Part shown: positions 40,022 to 49,065 of the stretch, piece after piece | Layout: each line of letters opens with the position of its first letter | How positions within the stretch are numbered: the stretch's first letter is position 1 | Assembly (NCBI GenBank): GCA_900544375.1 | Contig: UQUZ01000010.1 | Location: 4,349-68,348, forward strand | Origin: an uncultured Oscillospiraceae bacterium | GTDB lineage: Bacteria > Bacillota > Clostridia > Oscillospirales > Acutalibacteraceae | Reading direction: 5' to 3' | DNA: 64,000 nt | Notes under the pieces: model-generated | What the model saw: only the letters and a program-made list of their open reading frames with translations | The model's database searches: none | What the model was told of the DNA's origin: nothing | Translations under genes and position numbers: made by a program

Positions 40022-42853
40022 ATGGCACAGAAAAATTTGTTGGTAAAAGGTGCCCGTGAGCACAACTTAAAAAATGTTGATATTGAAATCCCGCGCGATA
40101 AGCTTGTTGTTTTTACGGGACTTTCCGGCTCCGGAAAATCATCGCTGGCCTTCGATACGATCTATGCGGAGGGCCAGCGGCGCTATGTGGAGAGCTTATC
40201 CTCCTATGCGCGCCAGTTCTTAGGCCAAATGGAGAAGCCGGATGTGGATTCGATCGACGGGCTTTCTCCGGCGATTTCGATCGATCAGAAAACCACCTCT
40301 AAAAACCCACGCTCTACGGTTGGCACGGTCACGGAAATTCATGACTATTTGCGCCTGCTGTATGCCCGCGTTGGCATTCCGCACTGCCCGGTCTGCGGCA
40401 AGGAGATTAAGCAGCAAACAGTGGATCAAATCGTGGACCGCATTATGGCGCTTGATGAGGGCGCGAAAATCCAGGTGCTCGCGCCGGTGATTCGCGGGCG
40501 CAAGGGCGAGCATAGTAAGGAGCTGGATGCGGCACGCAAATCCGGCTATGTGCGCGTACGTGTAGACGGCAGCATTTATGACCTCTCTGAAACGATCAAG
40601 CTTGATAAAAATAAAAAGCATAACATTGAGGTGGTGATTGACCGCCTGGTGATTGATGAGGAAATTCGCGCTCGGTTGGCGGATTCCGTTGAGACGGCCT
40701 GCGCCCTCTCCGGAGGCATTCTGCTTATCGACGTGGTGGGGGGAGAGGAACTGCTCTTCTCGCAGAATTACGCATGTCCGGAGCACGGCGTGAGTATTGA
40801 AGAGCTGACTCCGCGCATGTTCTCCTTCAACAATCCTTTCGGTGCGTGTCAGACCTGCTCCGGCCTCGGCATTTTTATGAAAGTTGATCCGAAGTTAGTC
40901 ATTCCGAACCCGCGATTGTCCATTCGGCAGGGGGCAATCAAGGCCAGTGGATGGACGGCAGCGGAAGGCGGCACGATTGCGCAGATGTATTTTGAAGCGC
41001 TGGCGGAGCACTATCACTTTTCGCTGGACGAGCCGGTCAACAAGCTTTCCAAAGAAGCGCTCGATGCGGTGCTCTACGGCACGAAAGGCAAAAAGATCAA
41101 AATGCATCGCCGCAGCGAATATGGTAGCGGCACTTATACCACGGATTTTGAAGGCGTGATTCCTAATCTGGAGCGCCGTTACCAGGAGACAAGCAGCGAA
41201 TGGTCGCGGGCGGAAATTGAGCAGGTGATGAGCGCGAAGCCCTGTCCGGATTGTGGCGGCGCTCGGCTGCGGCCGGAGTCGCTTTCTGTCACGGTGGGCG
41301 GTATCAATATTGATCAGTTCAGCCATAAATCCATCACCGACGCGTTGGAATTCGTCAATGCATTGCGGCTCACCACGCGCGAGCAGATGATTGCGAAACA
41401 GATTCTCAAGGAGATTCGCAGCAGGCTGCAATTTCTCTCAAGCGTCGGTCTTGATTACCTGATGCTTTCACGGCCCGCCGGCACGCTTTCGGGCGGCGAA
41501 AGCCAGCGCATCCGGCTCGCGACGCAGATCGGCTCCTCGCTGATGGGCGTTTTATATATTCTGGACGAGCCGAGCATTGGCCTGCACCAGCGGGATAACG
41601 ACCGGCTGCTGGAAACGCTCAAGCACCTGCGCGACCTGGGCAATACTTTGATTGTGGTGGAGCACGATGAGGATACGATGTATGCTGCGGATTATATTGT
41701 AGATGTTGGCCCCGGCGCGGGTATCCACGGCGGAGAGATCGTCTGTGCGGGCACGGTCGATGAGATCAAGGCCTGCAAACGGTCGCTAACCGGGCAGTAT
41801 CTCAGCGGCGCGCGGTTTATCCCGATCCCGGAGAAACGGCGCCAGGGTAACGGCAAGTTCCTCAAGGTGGTCGGCGCAAAAGAAAACAACCTCAAGGGCA
41901 TTGACGTGACGATCCCGCTAGGCGAGTTTGTGTGCGTGACGGGTGTGTCCGGCTCCGGCAAATCGTCTCTGGTCAATGAAATCCTTTATAAACGGCTGGC
42001 GAATGAATTAAACGGCGCGAAGCGCACCATCGGTGCGCATCAGGATATGGTGGGCATCCAGCATCTCGATAAAGTGATTGATATCGACCAGTCGCCCATC
42101 GGACGCACGCCGCGCTCCAACCCTGCAACGTATACCGGTGTGTTTACGGATATCCGCGAGCTGTTTGCCTCCACGCAGGAATCGAAGATGCGCGGCTTCA
42201 AATCGAACCGCTTCTCCTTCAACGTGAAGGGCGGACGCTGCGAGGCCTGCCAGGGCGACGGCATAGTAAAAATTGAAATGCATTTTTTGGCGGATATCTA
42301 CGTGCCCTGCGAGGTCTGCAAAGGCGCACGATATAACCGTGAGACGCTGGAAGTGAAATATAAGGGTAAAAATATTTACGATGTGTTGGAGATGACCGTG
42401 GAGGAGGGGCTGGAATTTTTCTCCGCCGTGCCGAAAATCCAGCGTAAGCTTCAAACACTCTATGACGTGGGGTTGGGCTATATCAAAATTGGACAGCCTG
42501 CGACCACGCTTTCCGGCGGCGAGGCACAGCGCGTCAAGCTTTCGACCGAGCTTTCCCGCCGCGCCACGGGGCGCACGATTTATATTTTGGATGAGCCGAC
42601 GACGGGCCTGCACACGGCGGACGTGCACCGCCTAATCGAAGTGCTGCATACATTGGTGGAAAATGGTAATTCGGTGCTGGTCATCGAGCATAACCTCGAC
42701 GTGATCAAAACCGCCGACCATATCATTGACCTTGGCCCGGAGGGCGGCGACAAGGGCGGCATGATCGTGGCAGAAGGCACGCCGGAAGAGGTGGCGAGGG
42801 TGGAGGCTTCCTATACGGGTCGGTATCTCAAACGGATTCTGGAGCGGGGATAA
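40022..42853 (+). CDS. uvrA: Excinuclease ABC subunit A
   Basis: 943 residues, the usual length. UvrA scans DNA for bulky lesions and loads UvrB. It has two ABC ATPase halves: Walker A GLSGSGKS (33-40) and GVSGSGKS (about 643), each with its signature (TLSGGESQRIRLA, TLSGGEAQRVKLS) and Walker B (ILDEPSIGLH, ILDEPTTGLH). Zinc-binding Cys pairs appear as CPVCGKEI, CPDCGG and CEACQGDG. The ATG at 40022 follows GGGAGG. The gene stands alone; uvrB and uvrC are not in the window. A LexA-type box overlaps the start of transcription. Confidence 0.97.
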   Translation: MAQKNLLVKGAREHNLKNVDIEIPRDKLVVFTGLSGSGKSSLAFDTIYAEGQRRYVESLSSYARQFLGQMEKPDVDSIDGLSPAISIDQKTTSKNPRSTVGTVTEIHDYLRLLYARVGIPHCPVCGKEIKQQTVDQIVDRIMALDEGAKIQVLAPVIRGRKGEHSKELDAARKSGYVRVRVDGSIYDLSETIKLDKNKKHNIEVVIDRLVIDEEIRARLADSVETACALSGGILLIDVVGGEELLFSQNYACPEHGVSIEELTPRMFSFNNPFGACQTCSGLGIFMKVDPKLVIPNPRLSIRQGAIKASGWTAAEGGTIAQMYFEALAEHYHFSLDEPVNKLSKEALDAVLYGTKGKKIKMHRRSEYGSGTYTTDFEGVIPNLERRYQETSSEWSRAEIEQVMSAKPCPDCGGARLRPESLSVTVGGINIDQFSHKSITDALEFVNALRLTTREQMIAKQILKEIRSRLQFLSSVGLDYLMLSRPAGTLSGGESQRIRLATQIGSSLMGVLYILDEPSIGLHQRDNDRLLETLKHLRDLGNTLIVVEHDEDTMYAADYIVDVGPGAGIHGGEIVCAGTVDEIKACKRSLTGQYLSGARFIPIPEKRRQGNGKFLKVVGAKENNLKGIDVTIPLGEFVCVTGVSGSGKSSLVNEILYKRLANELNGAKRTIGAHQDMVGIQHLDKVIDIDQSPIGRTPRSNPATYTGVFTDIRELFASTQESKMRGFKSNRFSFNVKGGRCEACQGDGIVKIEMHFLADIYVPCEVCKGARYNRETLEVKYKGKNIYDVLEMTVEEGLEFFSAVPKIQRKLQTLYDVGLGYIKIGQPATTLSGGEAQRVKLSTELSRRATGRTIYILDEPTTGLHTADVHRLIEVLHTLVENGNSVLVIEHNLDVIKTADHIIDLGPEGGDKGGMIVAEGTPEEVARVEASYTGRYLKRILERG

Positions 42854-42964
42854 TAGGTGAGGATCTTTAGCGCAGACGAACTTCGTACGAAATTTGCCAG
42901 ATATGAATCTGTGAAATCACTCCAGTAACGCCCAGCCTTGCAGAGTGATTGGGCAGAAAAAACA

Positions 42965-43006
42965 AAAACGGCGCAAAACGTGATTGCACATTTTGCGCCG
43001 TTTTTT
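42965..43006 (+). terminator. uvrA terminator
   Basis: AAAACGGCGCAAAA pairs with TTTTGCGCCGTTTT around a 12-base loop, ending in a T-run. Confidence 0.9.
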
Positions 43007-43038
43007 CATTGAAAGTTAATTGGATAGGAAGCGTAACG

Positions 43039-43149
43039 TTATGTGGCCTTATCGCCGAAGAGGCTTGTAATCCACTTGCCGATCTTGAAGAAGAAGGCGG
43101 CGACCCTTGCGAAGAGGCCGGCGACGCCGCCCTGCTCTACGTTTTGGCT
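43039..43149 (-). pseudogene. C-terminal remnant of a paralogue of the secreted protein at 44858
   Basis: About 36 codons on the minus strand ending at TAA 43039-43041. The end (GLFARVAAFFFKIGKWITSLF) matches, position for position, the tail GFFAKVMAFFNRIARAIVDLF of the secreted protein 1.8 kb away. Upstream of codon -36 the sequence turns abruptly AT-rich and no longer protein-like, with no start or signal peptide. I read this as a deleted duplicate of which only the GC-rich 3' end survives. Confidence 0.6.
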
Positions 43150-43318
43150 TGGAAAATCCAATAAAACAATGAGATTTATACGAAATGAAACTGTAAAAGC
43201 GGGAAGGAGCACGCAAATGAATGAAAATTTAATCTTGAAAGATATATCTTTTTCATAAATTTTTTGATAAAATAAAGAATAAAATATGCGGTTTGTGATT
43301 TGAAGGAGGAGAATTCGG

Positions 43319-44692
43319 ATGGAAAGCAGGTTAACATGGCGCAGCAAAATCGGATACGGCGTCGGTACGATCGGCAAAAGCATGAGCTACGGCCTGGCAA
43401 GTGGATTTATCTCTTATTGGTTTTTATCAGGTTTGGGGCTATCGCCGGCATTTTTGGGCGTCATGCTTTTTGTCGCGCGCCTTTGGGATGGCGTTAACGA
43501 CCTGCTCATGGGCGCGATTATCGATAGCACGCGTACAAAATGGGGAAAATTCCGCCCGTGGATGGTGATTGGAGCCGTGACCAATGCGGCGGTGACGGTT
43601 TTGCTTTTCACCAACCCCGGCTTTCGAGGCGTCGGCCTGTATGTGTATGCGACGGTTTGCTTTGTCCTGTGGGATATGACCTATACGATGATTGACGTTA
43701 GCTACTGGGCAATGATCCCCGCGCTGACGCTCGATTCCCATGATCGTGATCAGGTTTCTATGCTGCCGCGTATCTTTGGCGGCGCGGCGGGCATTGTGGG
43801 CGCGTTTACGCTGCAAATCACAGACAAGCTCGGCGGAGTTGCGAACGGCGGGTTTATGAAGTATGCGCTGCTCACATCTGGGATCTATATCCTGACCGTT
43901 TTGATCTGCGCTGGCACGGTGCGAGAGAGAATCGCGCCGCCCCCGCAGCAGAAGGAGGAAAGATTCTCTCTGATCCGCAGCGCAAAAATCCTCTTCCATA
44001 ACGATCAAGCGCTCGTCATTGTGGTGATTATGATCCTGTTCAACCTTGCGATTAATTTAACCAACGCGGTCAATGTGTTCTATTTTGTCTTTGTGATCGG
44101 CAGCAAAGATCAATATACCTTCTTTACCATCCTGCTTGGAGCCTCGCAGGCGATCGGGCTGTTGGGATATCCGCTTTTCTCCAAATGGTTTGGCCGCAAC
44201 CGTGTGAATATTGCTTCGCTTGTGCTGCCTTGTATCGGCTATTTGTTGATGTTCCTTTCTACCCTGTTTTTGCATGGGCAGTTCCTGCCGTTTGCGGCCG
44301 CGGCGTTTGTGATGTCCGCAGGCTTTGGCTCCATGGGCGTGATGCAGAACGTGATGCTCGCGGACGCAGTGGATTACGGCGAATGGCGCACGGGAGAGCG
44401 CAACGAGGGCGTGATTTTTTCGATGCTGACCTTTTTGAGCAAGGTTGCGGCGGGGCTAAGCTCCCTCATTACGATGCTTGGATTTGCTGCCGTTGGCTTT
44501 GAGGGAAAGGAAGATTCCGTGGCCACACCGCAGGCGGTGAACTGCATTGAGTTTATGATGTATATCCTGCCGCCGCTGATTCTTCTGGTGGCTCTGGCGA
44601 TCTATTTCAAAAAATTCAAGCTCAAGCCCGCTTTGGTCAAGCAGATTTCCCACGAAATTCAGCAGCGGAGGGGAACGGAATATCGGGGTTGA
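43319..44692 (+). CDS. Glycoside-pentoside-hexuronide (GPH) family sugar:cation symporter
   Basis: 457 residues, twelve membrane helices of the MelB-type fold. The first stretch KIGYGVGTIGKSMSYGL, LWDGVNDLLMGAIIDSTRTKWGKFRPW (with the conserved Asp residues of the cation site) and YGEWRTGERNEGVIFSM near the end are signature regions of GPH transporters. It would bring in an oligosaccharide or glycoside with Na+ or H+. Two glycosidases of likely linked function lie 2 kb downstream on the same strand, so galactosides or related sugars are plausible substrates. ATG at 43319 after GAAGGAGGA. Confidence 0.92.
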   Translation: MESRLTWRSKIGYGVGTIGKSMSYGLASGFISYWFLSGLGLSPAFLGVMLFVARLWDGVNDLLMGAIIDSTRTKWGKFRPWMVIGAVTNAAVTVLLFTNPGFRGVGLYVYATVCFVLWDMTYTMIDVSYWAMIPALTLDSHDRDQVSMLPRIFGGAAGIVGAFTLQITDKLGGVANGGFMKYALLTSGIYILTVLICAGTVRERIAPPPQQKEERFSLIRSAKILFHNDQALVIVVIMILFNLAINLTNAVNVFYFVFVIGSKDQYTFFTILLGASQAIGLLGYPLFSKWFGRNRVNIASLVLPCIGYLLMFLSTLFLHGQFLPFAAAAFVMSAGFGSMGVMQNVMLADAVDYGEWRTGERNEGVIFSMLTFLSKVAAGLSSLITMLGFAAVGFEGKEDSVATPQAVNCIEFMMYILPPLILLVALAIYFKKFKLKPALVKQISHEIQQRRGTEYRG

Positions 44693-44738
44693 TCCTAGTG
44701 AACCCGTCTAGAAGGTTGGTTCGCCTGGAGGAACAGGG

Positions 44739-44775
44739 AAAATCCGCCGTGAAGTGGCACGGCGGATTTTCTAAT
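44739..44775 (+). terminator. Terminator after the symporter gene
   Basis: AAAATCCGCCGTG pairs with CACGGCGGATTTT around a 6-base loop. Confidence 0.85.
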
Positions 44776-44857
44776 AATGATTTCCCGAAAGGGATTAGAA
44801 GATTTCGAACATACAGAGAAAAGCGAGTTTCTAGATCGTTTTTTCGGATAGCTCGCG

Positions 44858-46150
44858 TTATGCTACAGCCTTGCTGCCGAAGCCTTTGAAGAGATCGACG
44901 ATCGCGCGGGCGATGCGGTTGAAGAACGCCATCACCTTTGCAAAGAAACCGCCGATGCCTTCGTTGTTGGACTTGATGCCGAGATTCTCCGCGATGGATT
45001 CGCAGAGAGCGACGGACGCGTCCGCAATTGAAAGCGCGTCACCGCCCTGCGCGGCAGCGACGATCGCGCCGATCTCATCGCCATAGCCCATGCCGATCTG
45101 ATCGCCGATGAGCTTGGAGAAGGCAACCTGATTGGCCGGGATTTTCAGGGTCTTACCCACATAGTTCATAAGAGCCGCGAAGACCATGGGCTGGTCGCCC
45201 TTGATCGCCATGCGGTAGCCGCCTGCTATGCCGCTCTCAGCAGCATAAGCTTCGCCCATCGTGGTGAGATAGTCGGTATCAATCGACGGGAAAGTCAGGC
45301 CGATGCCTGTGCCGATGGAGGAAACCAGCCCGTTAAAATCAGGCAGAGCCAAGCCGAACATTGCTGCCAATGGGTTGGAATTGATTGCGGTAACTAGGCC
45401 GTTATAACCGGCCACCAGATCCGGCAAAGCGTCGCACAGAACATTGATCGGATTGGCGAGCAAAGCGTCAATGGATGGGAGCAGGCGCTTCATGAAAGCC
45501 ACCGTGAGGCCGGTGCTTTGATCCGCATATGCGTTGGATTCCTCCATAAACTCATTTGAAGTAGGCATTTTGACCGTATGGAAAGCTTCCATTACCGGAA
45601 CCAAATTGTCGTAAAGTTGCAGGAAGCCAACCGCAAGCGCCAGAATTTGGCCGATACCCATCAGAGCAGTGCCGGAAACCTCAAGAAACTCATCGGCATT
45701 GCCGGGGGTGATGCCCCACTTGATATCTGCGGCGTTCGCGTCGTCCCAACTGGACAATGTTTTGATGTATGCTGCGGCTTCGGTGTAGCCGGCAGCCGCT
45801 ACCTTGCCGGCAAAAGTGCTGGGCTTCAGATCGCTCAGGAAGGAAACCTTGCCATTGAGCAGGATCATCAGTGAAGATATGGTCTGATCGCTGTAAAGGG
45901 TGGATTTGACGTCGGATGCCTTCAGAATTGCGGAGAGCAGGCTGTTGAGCGTGTCTTTTGTTTGCTTTGCGGCTTTTGCGCTCATATTTTCATACACTGC
46001 GGAATGGTCGGGCCGTGTCGCATTGAACGCTTCAGCCGCCGTTGCAGCTTCAGCGTTTGACATTGCGCTCGCCGTCATTACGCCGCCGAGGGTCGTCATC
46101 ACCATCAGGGCGGCCAAGAAAACGGAGAGCAACTTCTTTGCCTTTTTCAT
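44858..46150 (-). CDS. Secreted protein of unknown function
   Basis: 430 residues. A signal peptide (MKKAKKLLSVFLAALMVMTT, likely cut after ASA near residue 29) is followed by an almost wholly helical, Ala-rich sequence of some 370 residues without cysteines apart from two, and without known motifs. The last 35 residues (from GIGGFFAKVMAFF) form an amphipathic, aromatic tail that could bind membrane or partners. Start at ATG 46150, ten bases after GGAGG; the frame opens at 46189. It lies between a sugar symporter and two glycosidases but is transcribed the other way. A remnant of a related gene is at 43039. Confidence 0.7.
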   Translation of the reverse strand: MKKAKKLLSVFLAALMVMTTLGGVMTASAMSNAEAATAAEAFNATRPDHSAVYENMSAKAAKQTKDTLNSLLSAILKASDVKSTLYSDQTISSLMILLNGKVSFLSDLKPSTFAGKVAAAGYTEAAAYIKTLSSWDDANAADIKWGITPGNADEFLEVSGTALMGIGQILALAVGFLQLYDNLVPVMEAFHTVKMPTSNEFMEESNAYADQSTGLTVAFMKRLLPSIDALLANPINVLCDALPDLVAGYNGLVTAINSNPLAAMFGLALPDFNGLVSSIGTGIGLTFPSIDTDYLTTMGEAYAAESGIAGGYRMAIKGDQPMVFAALMNYVGKTLKIPANQVAFSKLIGDQIGMGYGDEIGAIVAAAQGGDALSIADASVALCESIAENLGIKSNNEGIGGFFAKVMAFFNRIARAIVDLFKGFGSKAVA

Positions 46151-46505
46151 TTGTTTTTTACCTCCAGTCATTTTTATCACCTTATTCATAAAACAAGGTG
46201 TTGCTCACTCTTTTATTGTGAACAATTTCACTATAATACATTGACCGCATTTTGAAAATGTTTCGTGGGACCTTTCGCAGGATATCGAAGCTTTTTGATT
46301 GCTTTTCTAAAGAATTCTATTTTATATAAAACTTCTGGGGAGATATGGAAAATTTTTGTTCAAACAGATGGAAATCTCATTCTGCTTCACGCATCATACG
46401 CAGTGAAGTGGGCATGTAGTATGCTGCCGGGCGGCCTGTGAGCGAGACTTACTCTACTGCATTCATGCGTGCGGCATATGGTGCAGAAATAATTTACAAA
46501 ATAGC

Positions 46506-46534
46506 TTGCGGAGCAGGGTTTTGTTTTTTATAAT
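46506..46534 (+). promoter_or_regulatory. Promoter of the GH36-GH2 operon
   Basis: TTGCGG at 46506-46511 and TATAAT at 46529-46534 with a 17-base spacer. About 80 bases before the GH36 start. Confidence 0.7.
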
Positions 46535-46569
46535 AAATACGAATCTGCCCGGAAGGGGAGAGCATCAAG

Positions 46570-46588
46570 GCCTGAAGGCCCTTCAGGC
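46570..46588 (+). repeat. 19-base palindrome in the GH36 leader
   Basis: GCCTGAAGG and CCTTCAGGC around a single base. It may be an operator just after the transcription start, or a leader hairpin. Confidence 0.5.
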
Positions 46589-46615
46589 GGCTATGGAAAG
46601 GAACGGTAACCTTCT

Positions 46616-49048
46616 ATGATCCAAATAACCAGCCAGAAAACATTCCATTTATCCACTGAAAAAACAAGCTATCTGTTCCGCGCGCTGCCCTGCGGCAAGC
46701 TCGAGCAGCTCTATTATGGCAGGAAGATACCAGCGTGTGAGGAATATACCTTCCTCTATGATAAGCACGCCGCGGGCTACAGCAATACCACGGTTTATGA
46801 TAAAAAGGATCATCTGTCGCTCGACCATATCCGGCTCGACTATTCTGAATTCGGCAAGGGCGATTACCGACTGCCCGCTATGCAGGTGCAGGCGGAAAAC
46901 GGAAATTTTAACTGTGATTTTAAATTTCTCGACGCAAAGGTGACGGACACCAAGCCGGAGCTTGCAGGCCTCCCCTCCAGCTACGGAGCGAGCCAGACGC
47001 TGACGGTGATCATGGAGGATAAAGCGCTCTGTGCGCAGCTCCATCTGTTTTACACGGTGTTTGAGAATTGCAATGTGATCACCCGCAGCGCGCGGCTGAT
47101 CAATAACGGCGAAAAAACAATTAAAATCCACTCCCTAATGAGCATGCAGATCGATCTGCCCGCTGGGGATTACACCATGATCTCCTTCGACGGCGCGTGG
47201 ATACGCGAGCGCTATCAGCACGAGCGCAAGCTCACGGCCGGAGAGTGCTCCATTGGCTCCATCTGCGGCACGAGCTCCAACCGCCACAATCCGTTCTTTG
47301 CAATCCGAAAGGGCGATTGCAACGAGCAGGCGGGGGAGTGCTGGGGGATTAACCTCGTCTATTCCGGCAACCATATCGGCCGCGTGGAGGTGGCGCCGCA
47401 TGGGATGGTGCGCGTGCAGAACGGCATCAACCCGTTCGAATTCGAATGGGCGCTTGCACCGGGCCAATCCTTCGACGCGCCGGAATCGGTGCTCACCTAC
47501 AGCCATGAGGGTTTAAATGGCATGAGCCGCAATATGCACGCCTTTGTTAAGGAGCATATCGTGCGCGGCGAATGGAAGCACAAGGAGCGCCCGATCGTTG
47601 TTAACAATTGGGAGGCGACCTATTTCCAGTTTACAGAGAAGAAAATCCTCGCCATTGCAAAGGAGGGCGCTCGTCTGGGCGCGGAGCTCTTCGTTTTGGA
47701 CGACGGCTGGTTCGGCAAGCGCAACAGCGACCAATCCTCCCTTGGTGATTGGTGGGTCAATAAAAAGAAGCTCCCCTCCGGCATTGACGGCCTTGCGAGG
47801 AAAATCAATGAGATGGGCCTCAAATTCGGCCTGTGGGTGGAGCCGGAGATGGTCAACCCCGACAGCGACCTCTACCGCGCGCACCCGGACTGGGCGATGA
47901 CGACAAACGACTATGAGCCCACCGAGGGGCGCAACCAGCTTGTGCTGGATTTGACGAACCCGGACGTGCAGCAGTATCTCATCGACACGATCACAGATGT
48001 CATTAAGCTCGGCAATATTGAATACATCAAATGGGATATGAACCGCCAGTTCTCCGATGTGTTCGGCCGCACGCTCGGAACCCGCCAGGGCGAATACTTC
48101 CACCGCTATTATCTCGGCCTTTACAATATTTTGCAGGCGCTTTGCGACCGCTTTCCGCACGTTCTCTTTGAATCCTGCTCCAGCGGGGGCAACCGCTTCG
48201 ACCTCGGTATGTTCTGCTACATGCCCCAGTGCTGGACGAGTGATAACACCGACCCGCTTGACAGAATCCGGATTCAGACCGGCACTTCCTATGGATATCC
48301 GCAATCTGTCATGACGATGCACGTCAGCGCATCGCCCAGCTTTGCTTCCCTGCGCGTTTCCTCCATTGAAGAGCGATTCAATGTGGCGAGCTTCGGGCTG
48401 ATGGGTTATGAAATGGATGTGACGAACCTTTCTTCTTTTGACCGGGCGGCGGTTAAAAAACAGATCGCTTTTTATAAGGAGCACCGCAGGCTTTTACAGT
48501 TCGGAGAATTTTACCGCATCGGCAATCCGTTCAAAGAGAATACCTGCGCGTGGCAGGTGGTGTCGCCGGACAGGGCGGAGTCCATGCTCGGCTGCTTTAT
48601 TGACAGGCTCACGCCAAACAGCGGGCCGGACCGGCTCGCTTTCACAGGGCTTGATCCTGAAAAGGTGTATCGCTTTACAGCTCGGCAGCAGCTTTTGAAC
48701 CTGCGCACCTTCGGTGAAATTATCAACACGCCGCTGCCAAGGAAGTTTGACATGGAGGATGGCAAGGTTTATAATTTGCTGACGGATCATATCCGCCTGC
48801 ACTCCGAGAAGGAGGAATACACCCTTCCGGGCGCGGCGCTGCTTTATGCAGGCCTTGTGCCCTGTCAGATGTTCGTTCTGAGCGGATATAATGGAAAAAC
48901 ACGTGTGCTGACGGATACGGACTCCCGTGTTTATTATCTGCATGAAACGGCGCGAGAAGAAGAGATCATCGGCGGCGCGGAGGAAACAACGTCGATCGTT
49001 CTGCATAAGGCTTCATTCGGCACACAGAGAGAAGAAAAGAATGTTTGA
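46616..49048 (+). CDS. Alpha-galactosidase, glycoside hydrolase family 36
   Basis: 810 residues. An N-terminal beta sandwich (to about 330) precedes the barrel. IEYIKWDMNR holds the nucleophile Asp474, CWTSDNTD holds the acid/base Asp543, and ELFVLDDGWFGKRN and FESCSSGGNRFDLGM are further signature stretches of GH36 alpha-galactosidases. No signal peptide, so cytosolic; it would remove alpha-linked galactose from raffinose-type or galactomannan-derived oligosaccharides. A GH2 enzyme follows after 17 bases, in one operon. Some GH36 members act on other alpha-linked sugars. Confidence 0.93.
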   Translation: MIQITSQKTFHLSTEKTSYLFRALPCGKLEQLYYGRKIPACEEYTFLYDKHAAGYSNTTVYDKKDHLSLDHIRLDYSEFGKGDYRLPAMQVQAENGNFNCDFKFLDAKVTDTKPELAGLPSSYGASQTLTVIMEDKALCAQLHLFYTVFENCNVITRSARLINNGEKTIKIHSLMSMQIDLPAGDYTMISFDGAWIRERYQHERKLTAGECSIGSICGTSSNRHNPFFAIRKGDCNEQAGECWGINLVYSGNHIGRVEVAPHGMVRVQNGINPFEFEWALAPGQSFDAPESVLTYSHEGLNGMSRNMHAFVKEHIVRGEWKHKERPIVVNNWEATYFQFTEKKILAIAKEGARLGAELFVLDDGWFGKRNSDQSSLGDWWVNKKKLPSGIDGLARKINEMGLKFGLWVEPEMVNPDSDLYRAHPDWAMTTNDYEPTEGRNQLVLDLTNPDVQQYLIDTITDVIKLGNIEYIKWDMNRQFSDVFGRTLGTRQGEYFHRYYLGLYNILQALCDRFPHVLFESCSSGGNRFDLGMFCYMPQCWTSDNTDPLDRIRIQTGTSYGYPQSVMTMHVSASPSFASLRVSSIEERFNVASFGLMGYEMDVTNLSSFDRAAVKKQIAFYKEHRRLLQFGEFYRIGNPFKENTCAWQVVSPDRAESMLGCFIDRLTPNSGPDRLAFTGLDPEKVYRFTARQQLLNLRTFGEIINTPLPRKFDMEDGKVYNLLTDHIRLHSEKEEYTLPGAALLYAGLVPCQMFVLSGYNGKTRVLTDTDSRVYYLHETAREEEIIGGAEETTSIVLHKASFGTQREEKNV

Positions 49049-49065
49049 AAGGAATGGATCAGATC

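Larger units (their letters stand above)
42854..43318. other. Intergenic region uvrA to symporter
   Basis: Holds an inverted repeat AATCACTC/GAGTGATT at about 42914-42947, the uvrA terminator, the paralogue remnant, and 150 bases of AT-rich sequence leading to the symporter, presumably with its promoter, which I cannot place with confidence. Confidence 0.5.
46151..46615. other. Divergent intergenic region, secreted protein / GH36
   Basis: Holds two short palindromes in front of the leftward gene, TTGTGAACAA near 46217 and CATTTTGAAAATG at 46248-46260 (both possible operators), an inverted repeat CTTCAC/GTGAAG near 46386-46411, the GH36 promoter at 46506-46534 and a 19-base palindrome at 46570-46588. 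No gene. Confidence 0.5.
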
